Shown here: positions 1 through 6,436 of the stretch, in pieces | Layout of the letters: each line of letters begins with the position of its first letter | Numbering within the stretch: position 1 is the stretch's first letter | Assembly (NCBI GenBank): GCA_041485385.1 | Contig: JBGPJM010000142.1 | Location: 1-12,813, forward strand | Length of the DNA stretch: 12,813 nt | Origin: JBGPJM01 sp041485385 | GTDB taxonomy: Bacteria > Planctomycetota > Phycisphaerae > Phycisphaerales > UBA1924 | Reading direction: 5' to 3' | Position numbers and translations under genes: made by a program | Notes under the pieces: generated by a model | Seen by the model: the letters and a program-made list of their open reading frames with translations, nothing else | What the model was told of the DNA's origin: nothing | Databases searched by the model: none

Positions 1-233
1 CCACCACCACCACCGCCGCCGCCGCCGCGCCGGCGACGGCGCCGCCGGCTGGAGGATTGGCGAAAGCCAACCTCGACGGTCACCTGCAGGCCGTGGCGGA
101 GCTTGAAACGCTCGCAGAGCGCCAACGGCATAAAGGGATCATCGTCGCGCTCTACAAGCGTTGTGCCAGATAACTGGCGAACGCGGCCCTCGGCGCGCTG
201 GGGCCATTGAAGGATGCCCGTAAGCGTCGTCAT
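1..233 (-). CDS. rho: Transcription termination factor Rho, N-terminal part (cut by left edge)
   Basis: Seen: a minus-strand frame starts at an ATG at 233-231 and stays open to position 1 (77 residues). Residues 5-56 align with the Rho cold-shock-like RNA-binding domain. A Gly-Ile-Leu start at 6-8 matches the GVLE motif, DDDPFMP at 30-36 matches the Asp-Asp-x-Tyr-Val-x-Pro segment, and ERFKLRHGLQV at 41-51 matches the RRFNLRTGD stretch of E. coli Rho. A basic spacer then leads to seven Arg (63-69) and eight Gly (70-77) at the edge. Family knowledge: Rho is a hexameric RNA helicase that ends transcription; its ATPase domains would lie outside the window. Odd: there is no N-terminal helical domain before the cold-shock fold, and the aromatic GFGF residues that contact RNA are replaced by EGRV. 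No clear Shine-Dalgarno precedes the ATG, so the start could differ. Without the ATPase part the identity is an inference, but the alignment is good over about 50 residues. Confidence 0.62.
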   Translation of the reverse strand, partial: MTTLTGILQWPQRAEGRVRQLSGTTLVERDDDPFMPLALCERFKLRHGLQVTVEVGFRQSSSRRRRRRRGGGGGGGG

Positions 234-308
234 GCAGACATGTCGCGGACCAGCTCGCACACGGGGCCGGCGCCCTCCAAGGCGCCGCGCCACGCCCCCC
301 TCTCAATG

Positions 309-319
309 CGGACTGTCCG
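309..319. promoter_or_regulatory. Palindrome at predicted rho transcription start
   Basis: CGGACTGTCCG is an 11-bp palindrome with a single central base. It overlaps the start site predicted from the candidate promoter at 325-353. Its one-base centre suits a protein-binding site in DNA better than an RNA hairpin. It could be an operator, but palindromes this short also arise by chance in GC-rich DNA. Confidence 0.2.
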
Positions 320-324
320 GATCC

Positions 325-353
325 ATCAGAGCACAGAACAGGCGGCAAGTCAA
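325..353 (-). promoter_or_regulatory. Candidate sigma70-type promoter for rho
   Basis: On the minus strand TTGACT (353-348) is followed after exactly 17 bases by TCTGAT (330-325), which matches 5 of 6 and 4 of 6 consensus positions. Transcription would start near 318, about 85 bases before the proposed rho ATG. The TTGACT lies between the arms of a 5-bp inverted repeat, GCGGC/GCCGC (342-346 and 354-358). This is a consensus match only, in a phylum whose promoters are poorly defined. Confidence 0.28.
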
Positions 354-594
354 GCCGCAACATCAATCCCGATGAGAATCAGCGCCTGCCGATTCAGGGA
401 ACACCCCCGAGTGCTTAGGTCTTGCTCAGCCGCATTTCATGCAAGGGCGATCCCGCACCAGAACCGCTTCCGCCGCCGCGGCGTAGGGTCAATCCGCCTC
501 CTGCCTCGATCTCCCCGGGCGCCTCTGGACGTTGCGCCCACCCTCGGGGTGAACGGCAGGCGGTGCATTTGCCCAGGACTTGGAGGGCCTACTC

Positions 595-822
595 ATGCTC
601 AACGTCCACTCGATGTTCCACAAGTCCATGCGTCGCGTCGCCGACAAGGACGGTCCCCTGGAAACCGACCCGCACGCTCCCCGGCCGGCGGAAAGGCCGC
701 CGTCCCGATCCGACTCCCCGCGGCGCGGGCAACCCCTGAGCCGCTGGCCAGGCGAAGACGCTCGGCACTGCTGCTCGTCGGGCGCCCGCGCCAACCTTCC
801 GGGCCGGCACGACGAGATCTGA
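595..822 (+). CDS. Doubtful small hypothetical protein
   Basis: This 75-codon frame is not recognised. In its favour, GGAGG (582-586) sits 8 bases before the ATG, the best-placed Shine-Dalgarno in the window, and the first 28 residues (starting MLNVHSMFHKSMRRVADKDG) have a balanced, protein-like composition. Against it, from about residue 30 the sequence turns into Pro/Arg/Ser-rich text typical of an out-of-frame read, and the frame contains a GC hairpin around 678-692. It has no membrane segment, signal peptide or cysteine pair suggesting a fold. It lies between rho and ptsI in the ptsI direction and stops 225 bases before ptsI. It could be a leader peptide, a small protein or chance. Confidence 0.25.
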   Translation: MLNVHSMFHKSMRRVADKDGPLETDPHAPRPAERPPSRSDSPRRGQPLSRWPGEDARHCCSSGARANLPGRHDEI

Positions 823-995
823 CCGGGGCCGCGCCCTAACCAGACAATACCGCTCCACGAGCCGTGTCCTCAGAGCGCGCCGGGGGGAAAGAACCCCCAT
901 CGCTCCGGGCCCGCCGCCAGCGTCGCCGTTGATCCGGCCCGACTCCCGGACCTGGGATCGCCGGGGCCGTTATTATCAGTACCGCCCCACGGCGA

Positions 996-1022
996 GGCGG
1001 TCGTAGACCGCCCGGCTTGACA
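996..1022 (+). promoter_or_regulatory. Inverted repeat and lone TTGACA box upstream of ptsI
   Basis: GGCGGTC (996-1002) and GACCGCC (1006-1012) form a perfect 7-bp inverted repeat around a 3-base centre. A perfect TTGACA follows at 1017-1022. No acceptable -10 hexamer lies 16-18 bases further on, and that spacing would put the start inside the ptsI coding sequence, so this is not a complete standard promoter. The repeat could be an operator or a short hairpin in the ptsI leader. Confidence 0.25.
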
Positions 1023-1047
1023 GTTCTGGTACATTCGCCGCTGCCGC

Positions 1048-2805
1048 ATGGAGACACTCAAAGGGATTCCGGTTTCCCCCGGGGTGATGGTCGGGCGGGT
1101 GTTCGTGCTCGACGATCCGCGCCGGCGAGTGCCGCGTCGCACGGTAGCCCCGGCGGGGGTCCCCGCGGAGCATTCCCGGCTCGACAACGCCCTGGCCCAA
1201 TCGGTCAACGAGATCGCCGCGCTGGCGGAGCAGACCTCCAAGGACATGGGCGCCGAGGCGGCCAAGATCTTCGCGTTCCACGCGGGCATGCTGCAGGACG
1301 CGACGCTCACCCGCCCCATGCACGCGATGATCGACAAGGAGCGGGTGAGCGCCGAGTACGCCGCGTGGGTCGGGTTCCGGGAGGCGGCGTCGCGTTTCGC
1401 GGCCATGCCGGACGTCTTCAAGACGAAGGTGGACGACGTCCGCGACCTGTCGCTGCGCGTGCTCCGGCACCTCCTGGGGGAGCAGCAGAGCCGCTTGGCG
1501 ACGCTGGACCACCGGGCGGTGGTGGTGGCGCGCGACCTGACGCCGTCGCAGTGCGCCGCCTTCGACCGGCGGCACGTGATCGCGTTCGCGACCGACCTGG
1601 GGGGCAAGACCAGCCACACCGCGATCTTCGCCCGCGCGCTGGGAATACCGGCCGTGGTCGGCGTGCCCGGTCTCTCCGACGCGGCGTCGGACGGCAACGA
1701 CATCATCATCGACGGCGACCGGGGCGTGGTCATCATCTCGCCCGACGCGCCGACGCTCGCCGAATACACCGGCTATATCGAGCACCGCAAGACCTACGAG
1801 CTCTCGCTGGACGAGCTCCGCGGGTTGCCCAGCGTCACGCGCGACGGCCAGCCGATCACCATCCTGGGCAACATCGAGTTCCCCGAGGAGATCAACGCGA
1901 TCCTCGAGGAGGGGGGCGAGGGCGTCGGCCTTTACCGCACGGAGTTCCTCTTCCTGACCGGCGACCATGAGCCGACGGAGGAGGACCACTTCACGGCGTA
2001 CAAGCGGGCGATCGACCTGCTGCAGGGGCGCATCCTGACCATCCGCACGGTCGACCTGGGCGCGGACAAGTACACGCAGGAGCGCGCCGAGAACCCCGAG
2101 CGCAACCCCGCCCTGGGCCTGCGCTCGATCCGCTACTGCCTGCAGTCGCTCCCGATGTTCAAGCGGCAGCTCCGGGCCATCCTCCGCGCCTCGGCCTACG
2201 GCCAGGTCAAGGTGATGTTCCCGCTCATCACCTCCACCAACGAGTTCCGGCAAGGGAAATACATCCTCAACGACGTGATGGAGGACCTGTACGAAGAGGG
2301 GATCCCCTTCGACATGGGGATCGAGGTGGGGATGATGGTGGAGGTCCCGTCGGCGGCGCTCATGGCCGACGCCTTCGCGCGCGAGGCGGCGTTCTTTTCG
2401 ATCGGGACCAACGATCTGGTTCAATACACGCTCGCGGTTGACCGAATTAATGAACGGGTGGCGAACCTGTACAACCCGGCCCACCCCGCCGTGATCAAGC
2501 TGATCAAGGACACGATCCGGGCCGCGCGCAGGCACAAGATCCCGGTGTCCGTCTGCGGTGAGTCCGCCGGCGAGATCGACTACGACATGTTGCTCATCGG
2601 CCTGGGTCTGCGTACCCTTTCGGTGACCGCGTCCTCCATCCCCCATGTCAAGAGACTGGTCCGGAGCGTGACGGTCGCCCAATGCGAGCAACTGGCCCGA
2701 AAGGCCTGTTCGCTTGATTCCGACCTTGCCGTCACGGCGTTTCTCCGTGACCAGGTCAGAAAGATACTTCCCGAGGCTTTCGACGGGCGTTCCGCCGAAA
2801 CCTGA
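1048..2805 (+). CDS. ptsI: PTS enzyme I (phosphoenolpyruvate-protein phosphotransferase)
   Basis: Cytoplasmic enzyme I takes phosphate from phosphoenolpyruvate and passes it to HPr, the first step of PTS signalling and sugar uptake. The 585 residues match the usual length. The phosphorylated His is His190 in GGKTSHTAIFARALG, in the mobile His domain (about 150-225). The C-terminal TIM barrel (about 255-545) has Arg297 in GLYRTEFLF, Arg333 in IRTVDLGADK, Glu432 in the MMVEVP metal-binding motif, Asn455-Asp456 and Arg466 in GTNDLVQYTLAVDR, and the proton donor Cys503 in SVCGESAGE. All key positions of the E. coli enzyme are present within one residue of its numbering. The ATG is chosen because METLKGIPVSPG is the normal family N-terminus; no Shine-Dalgarno precedes it. 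No HPr or sugar permease gene is beside it, so its partners must lie elsewhere, and a regulatory rather than transport role is possible. Confidence 0.97.
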   Translation: METLKGIPVSPGVMVGRVFVLDDPRRRVPRRTVAPAGVPAEHSRLDNALAQSVNEIAALAEQTSKDMGAEAAKIFAFHAGMLQDATLTRPMHAMIDKERVSAEYAAWVGFREAASRFAAMPDVFKTKVDDVRDLSLRVLRHLLGEQQSRLATLDHRAVVVARDLTPSQCAAFDRRHVIAFATDLGGKTSHTAIFARALGIPAVVGVPGLSDAASDGNDIIIDGDRGVVIISPDAPTLAEYTGYIEHRKTYELSLDELRGLPSVTRDGQPITILGNIEFPEEINAILEEGGEGVGLYRTEFLFLTGDHEPTEEDHFTAYKRAIDLLQGRILTIRTVDLGADKYTQERAENPERNPALGLRSIRYCLQSLPMFKRQLRAILRASAYGQVKVMFPLITSTNEFRQGKYILNDVMEDLYEEGIPFDMGIEVGMMVEVPSAALMADAFAREAAFFSIGTNDLVQYTLAVDRINERVANLYNPAHPAVIKLIKDTIRAARRHKIPVSVCGESAGEIDYDMLLIGLGLRTLSVTASSIPHVKRLVRSVTVAQCEQLARKACSLDSDLAVTAFLRDQVRKILPEAFDGRSAET

Positions 2806-2954
2806 GCCTCTTCCCCTTGCAGAGCACCGCTGAACCGCGGGTTTGTGAAGGAAGCGGGCATTCAGGGCCGAGGGATATGGAATATCGGTGCGCCGCCCCC
2901 AGGGGCGCCGCGCCGGAAGAACCGGCGGGATCCCCCGGCCGGAAGCGCGTGTCG

Positions 2955-2976
2955 GGGCCGCGGCTTGCCGCGGCCC
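2955..2976 (+). repeat. Perfect 9-bp hairpin with CTTG loop
   Basis: GGGCCGCGG (2955-2963) and CCGCGGCCC (2968-2976) pair perfectly around CTTG. It is the strongest hairpin of the ptsI-rne gap. CUUG closed by a G-C pair is one of the stable RNA tetraloop types. No T-run follows, so it is not a typical Rho-independent terminator. It might slow 3' exonucleases at the ptsI mRNA end or be part of the rne leader. Confidence 0.45.
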
Positions 2977-3095
2977 AGCGCCTCCCAGGCCCGCGGGGAT
3001 CGACAATCTGGGATCCGCGCACCGCCCGCCCTCACGGGGCTCGCCCGGCGCCGCCGGGCGGAAGGCCGCTCAGCACGCGCCGGGACGGAATGAAA

Positions 3096-3114
3096 CGCTC
3101 CCGGAAGGGGAGCG
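3096..3114 (+). repeat. Perfect 7-bp hairpin in the rne upstream region
   Basis: CGCTCCC (3096-3102) pairs with GGGAGCG (3108-3114) around a GGAAG loop. A sister hairpin, CGCCCGG/CCGGGCG with a 5-base loop, lies at 3042-3060, and a 6-bp one with an AAGAA loop lies at 2911-2927. They are evenly strong and all on the side of the gap where the rne leader would run. Confidence 0.4.
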
Positions 3115-3320
3115 GGGGTCGCGGCTTCGAGACCACGCCGGTTTTCTCCGGTCTGGCGCCCCCCGGGGAGCGCACCAGCGCCCCCGCGGCTTTCTTGCGA
3201 AGTGCCCACACCCGCGCACACATTGCCCGTCGCCCCCCCTTTGTCCGCTCTCCGCGGGCAGGGGCGTGATCGACGCGCCGTACGCACCCGGAGCACCCGC
3301 AGAACCAGTCCGCGACGCGC

Positions 3321-3328
3321 AGGAAGGA
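3321..3328 (+). promoter_or_regulatory. Shine-Dalgarno of rne
   Basis: AGGAAGGA ends 4 bases before the ATG at 3333, and its first AGGA is 8 bases away. This supports the chosen rne start and is one of the few clear ribosome binding sites in the window. Confidence 0.6.
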
Positions 3329-3332
3329 CCGC

Positions 3333-6317
3333 ATGTCCGTGTCAGAACCCAAGCGTCAGATGGTGATCAACTATGTTCCCGGCGAGGAATGCCGGATCGC
3401 CGTCGTCGACAACGGGAATCTCGAAGAGTTCCACGCCGAGCGCAACGACGCTGTCAGCCACGTCGGCAATATCTACGTGGGGAAGGTCGTGAACGTCGAG
3501 CCGGCCATCCAGGCGGCGTTTATCGACTTCGGGCTGGAGGCCAACGGCTTCCTGCACGTCTCCGACCTCCACCCGCAGTATTTCCCGGGCGAGGGCGACA
3601 GCACCACCGAGCGAGTCGGCAAGAAGACGCCGCGCCGCGACCGCCCGCCCATCCAGGAATGCCTCCGGCGCGGGCAGGAGGTCGCCGTCCAAGTCCTCAA
3701 GGAGGGCGTCGGGACCAAGGGCCCGACGGTCACCAGCTACCTGAGCATCCCCGGGCGCTTCCTGGTCATGATGCCGCAGATGGACCGCGTCGGCGTCTCT
3801 CGCAAAGTAGAGGACGAGGAGACGCGCCGGAAGATGCGCGAGATCCTCGACCAGCTCGAGCTCCCCGAGGGGTTCGGCTTCATCCTTCGCACGGCCGGCA
3901 TGGAGCGCACCAAGGCCGAGCTCAAGCGTGATCTGGCGTATTTGCAGCGGCTGTGGAAGGACATGGAGAAACGCTGGAACAAGGGGAGCAAGCCCCGGCT
4001 GCTGTACAGCGAATCGGACCTGCTCGTCCGCGCCCTGCGCGACATGCTGACCACCGAGATCGACCGCATCGTCATCGACGACGAGACGGCCATTGTCCGC
4101 GCCGCGAGATTCCTCAAGATCGTCGCCCCGCGCTCCTCCACCACGCTGGTCCGCTACACCGGCAAGGCGCCCATCTTCCACGCCATGGGCATCGAGCAGC
4201 AGATCCGCACCATCTACTCGCGCGAGGTCCCCCTCCCCAGCGGCGGGCGCCTCGTGATCGACGAGACCGAGGCCCTGGTCGCCATCGACGTCAACTCCGG
4301 CAAGATGCGCGACGCGCGCGACGCCGAGACCAACGCCTACCGCACCAACCTCGAGGCCACCGACGAGATCTGCCGCCAGCTCCGCCTCCGCGACCTCGGC
4401 GGCATCGTCATCAACGACCTCATCGACATGCGCTCGATGAAGCACCGGCACGAGATCGAGCAGCGCTTCAAGGACAACCTCAAGAACGACCGCGCCCGCA
4501 CCACCCTGGAGTCCATCAGCGAGTTTGGCATCCTGGAAATGACCCGCCAGCGGATGCGCGGCAGCCACGAGTCGGTGCACTTCGCCGACTGCCCCACCTG
4601 CCGCGGACGCGGGCTGGTGCAGAAGCCCGACTCGGTCGCCGCCGACGCCATGCGCGAGCTGGCGGCGCTGCTGGACCACCAGCGCGTCGCGCGCATCGAG
4701 ATGGTCGTCTCGCCGCGCATCGCCGGCGAGCTGCTCTCGTCGCGCCGGCGGAGCCTCACCCGGCTGGAGCGCCTCAGCGGCAAGCACGTGGACGTCCGCA
4801 TCAGCGAGGCCGTCGCCGTCGACCGCGTGACGTTCTACGCCTACGACGATCGCGGCGCCGACATCGAGGTCGGCAAGATCGCCCTCCCGACTGTCTCGGG
4901 CGACCAGCTCCAGGTGTTCGAGTACGCTGCCTCCGACGACAACTGGGCCGTGGACCCCGACCGCGAGGCCCAGGCCGTCCAGGACGCCGAACCCCCCGAG
5001 CCCGAGCCGGTCGTCGAGATCGGCGAGTCGCTCCTGGACACCATCGAGGCCGGCGACGAGGCCGGCTGGGTCAAGGACCAGCCCGGCGACGCCGACGCGC
5101 CCGACGGCGGCAAGCGTCGGCGGCGGCGCCGGCGGCGTGGACGCGCCGGTCAGCCCGACGAAGGTGCGCCCGCCGATCAACAGCAACGATCTCCCCAGCG
5201 CCCGCAGGAGCCGCGCAACGGCGCGGTGTCCGCTCCGCCCGACGCGCAGCGGACCGCGCCCGCGCTCGACGGCCAGTCCGTGTCCGGGTCCGACCAGCAC
5301 GCCGGCGCACCGGCCCCCGGTCAGCCGCGACGCGACGGTGAGGGCGCCGGGCCCGACGGCCAGAACGACGGTCAGACCGACGGCGGCCGGCGTCGGCGTC
5401 GCCGGCGCCGGCGCGGCGGAGGCGGAGGAGAGGGCGGCGGGCAGCAGGGCGGCGGTGGCCAGCAGGGCGCACCGCGCGCAGGCCTCGCGGGCCTCCCCGA
5501 GGACTCGGTCCGCGCGGCCACCGGTGACAACGAGCGGATCATCCTCCCCGGCTCGAGCTGGGACGTCGACCCCGAGACCATCAGGCCTATCAAACGGGGC
5601 GAGGCCAACGTTGAGCCCGTGGAACCGGCGCACGCAGCTCCGGCGCCGGAGCTTCCCCGGCACGCCGATCCGTCCGCCGATCCGTCCCTGGATATGACCG
5701 ACATCGACCACCTCCCCGGCCAGCCCGTTCCGGCCGGGGCCGAAGCGCCGCGTGGCGGCGACCAGCCGCGGCCCGAAGAGGACGGTGTGCGCCGCCGGCG
5801 CCGTCGACGCCGCGGGCGCGGGCGTGGCGGGCGGGATCAGCAGGGCGCCGCGCCGGGCACGCCCCCCGTCGACGGGCACGATCAGGGCGCACCCCCGGTT
5901 GAAGCCGGCGCTCCCGAGGCGCCGCAGCTCGCCGAGCGGCCCGCCCCCTCGGGCGATCAGCCGCCCCAGGACGGCGAGCCGCGCCGGCGCCGTCGGCGCC
6001 GTCGTGGCGGACGCGGTCGTGGCGAGGGTGCGGGTGGGGGCGGGGGTGGGGGCCGCGGCGGGGGCGGCGGTGGGAGGGAGGCGCAATCCGGGCCGCCGCG
6101 GCCGGAACGTGGGCACAACAACTCGCCCCAACCGCGCCCTGATTCACGTGCGAACCCGAACCAGGGCGGCGCGCCCAGACAGGCGCGGCCGCCCGCTCCG
6201 CCGAATCAACCCACGCCGCCCGCCGGCCCGGCCGGCGCCAAGCCCAAGCGAGTCCTCTACGCCACCCGCCGCAAGCTCGCCCCCAGCGAGGTCCTGAAGC
6301 TCAAGCCCCAGGAGTGA
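3333..6317 (+). CDS. rne: RNase E/G family endoribonuclease with basic low-complexity tail
   Basis: It cuts single-stranded A/U-rich RNA in mRNA decay and rRNA/tRNA maturation. The catalytic half (about 1-520) has an S1 domain (GNIYVGKVVNVEPAIQAAF at 45-63) interrupted by a charged insert (about 80-110), and the DNase I-like domain with metal-binding Asp319 (EALVAIDVNSGK) and Asp362 (GGIVINDLIDM). These correspond to E. coli Asp303 and Asp346. The Zn-link CPTCRGRG (Cys420, Cys423) joins subunits in the family tetramer. The tail (about 540-994) is Pro/Gly/Asp-rich and predicted disordered. It has four arginine tracts at 595-602, 686-694, 820-827 and 884-891, each followed by Gly-rich or RG-rich sequence. 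Two non-repetitive islands (about 562-585 and 725-765) may bind partners. The C-terminus ends in a basic segment starting RVLYATRRKL. Such tails usually scaffold degradosome proteins. The choice between E and G is loose; domain length favours an E-type name. Confidence 0.95.
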   Translation: MSVSEPKRQMVINYVPGEECRIAVVDNGNLEEFHAERNDAVSHVGNIYVGKVVNVEPAIQAAFIDFGLEANGFLHVSDLHPQYFPGEGDSTTERVGKKTPRRDRPPIQECLRRGQEVAVQVLKEGVGTKGPTVTSYLSIPGRFLVMMPQMDRVGVSRKVEDEETRRKMREILDQLELPEGFGFILRTAGMERTKAELKRDLAYLQRLWKDMEKRWNKGSKPRLLYSESDLLVRALRDMLTTEIDRIVIDDETAIVRAARFLKIVAPRSSTTLVRYTGKAPIFHAMGIEQQIRTIYSREVPLPSGGRLVIDETEALVAIDVNSGKMRDARDAETNAYRTNLEATDEICRQLRLRDLGGIVINDLIDMRSMKHRHEIEQRFKDNLKNDRARTTLESISEFGILEMTRQRMRGSHESVHFADCPTCRGRGLVQKPDSVAADAMRELAALLDHQRVARIEMVVSPRIAGELLSSRRRSLTRLERLSGKHVDVRISEAVAVDRVTFYAYDDRGADIEVGKIALPTVSGDQLQVFEYAASDDNWAVDPDREAQAVQDAEPPEPEPVVEIGESLLDTIEAGDEAGWVKDQPGDADAPDGGKRRRRRRRRGRAGQPDEGAPADQQQRSPQRPQEPRNGAVSAPPDAQRTAPALDGQSVSGSDQHAGAPAPGQPRRDGEGAGPDGQNDGQTDGGRRRRRRRRRGGGGGEGGGQQGGGGQQGAPRAGLAGLPEDSVRAATGDNERIILPGSSWDVDPETIRPIKRGEANVEPVEPAHAAPAPELPRHADPSADPSLDMTDIDHLPGQPVPAGAEAPRGGDQPRPEEDGVRRRRRRRRGRGRGGRDQQGAAPGTPPVDGHDQGAPPVEAGAPEAPQLAERPAPSGDQPPQDGEPRRRRRRRRGGRGRGEGAGGGGGGGRGGGGGGREAQSGPPRPERGHNNSPQPRPDSRANPNQGGAPRQARPPAPPNQPTPPAGPAGAKPKRVLYATRRKLAPSEVLKLKPQE

Positions 6318-6375
6318 GAGCCAGGATTCGCCGAAGGCCAACGCACGCGGCGCCGCGGTAGTCTCCCTCAACATC

Positions 6376-6431
6376 GAGCACTGAACGCTTAACACCTAGC
6401 ACTTAGCACCTGGCGCTTCGCCCTTCGTCCT
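6376..6431 (+). repeat. Eight tandem heptamers, consensus TAGCACT
   Basis: From 6376 to 6431 the sequence divides without a gap into eight 7-base units: GAGCACT, GAACGCT, TAACACC, TAGCACT, TAGCACC, TGGCGCT, TCGCCCT, TCGTCCT. Position 6 is always C, position 4 is C in seven of eight, and position 7 is T or C. The array ends 5 bases before the dxr ATG and fills the place where its ribosome binding site would be. It resembles in style the short tandemly repeated heptamers known from cyanobacteria, but I do not recognise this unit as a named family. Confidence 0.75.
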
Positions 6432-6436
6432 CCCCC

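Larger units (their letters stand above)
234..1047. other. Divergent intergenic region between rho and ptsI
   Basis: About 0.8 kb separates the divergent rho and ptsI starts. Several open frames cross it on both strands, but their translations are rich in Arg, Pro and Ser, change character along their length and show no recognisable domain, as expected for chance frames in GC-rich DNA. Items that stand out are listed separately: a rho promoter candidate, two inverted repeats and one small ORF with a good ribosome binding site at 595-822. A hairpin with five G-C pairs and a purine loop (883-898) has no T-run after it. I see no tRNA, rRNA or known riboswitch here. The length is compatible with long regulated leaders for either gene. 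Confidence 0.5.
2806..3332 (+). other. Hairpin-rich intergenic region before rne
   Basis: No credible coding frame lies in these 527 bases; the open frames give Arg/Pro/Gly-rich text on both strands. The region holds four perfect short hairpins (2911-2927, 2955-2976, 3042-3060, 3096-3114) and some weaker ones. None is followed by a T-run, so a classical intrinsic terminator for ptsI is not evident. The right part must contain the rne leader and presumably its promoter, but I find no convincing -35/-10 pair. E. coli RNase E controls its own mRNA through leader hairpins, so a similar arrangement is a reasonable inference. Confidence 0.45.

Noticed and set aside
1..50. CCA/CCG trinucleotide run as a microsatellite or repeat element
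   Set aside because: It is explained by Gly and Arg codons of the minus-strand Rho fragment and sits inside a coding frame.
3..173. Plus-strand open frame at the left edge ending at TAA 171-173 (Thr/Ala/Pro run followed by a helical-looking C-terminus)
   Set aside because: The opposite strand of the same bases gives a much better match, the Rho cold-shock-like segment with DPFMP and RFKLRHGL, followed by an Arg/Gly run of a type also present in RNase E.
207..839. 210-codon plus-strand frame between rho and ptsI starting with TTG
   Set aside because: It overlaps the start of rho on the other strand, is dominated by Arg, Pro, Ser and Ala, and has no ribosome binding site or domain.
1027..1042. 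Sigma54-type GG-N10-GC promoter before ptsI
   Set aside because: Only the GG and GC dinucleotides fit, the rest of the consensus is missing, and the start would fall inside the ptsI coding sequence.
976..3006. Long minus-strand open frame opposite ptsI
   Set aside because: It is the antisense of a clearly conserved enzyme I. Its Asp/Arg/Val/Gly-rich translation shows no domain; such frames are a by-product of strong G/C third-position bias.
3342..6131. 929-codon minus-strand open frame opposite rne
   Set aside because: It mirrors the RNase E codons, has Ala/Val/Leu/Asp/Gly low-complexity composition and no recognisable motif; rne itself has every catalytic residue.
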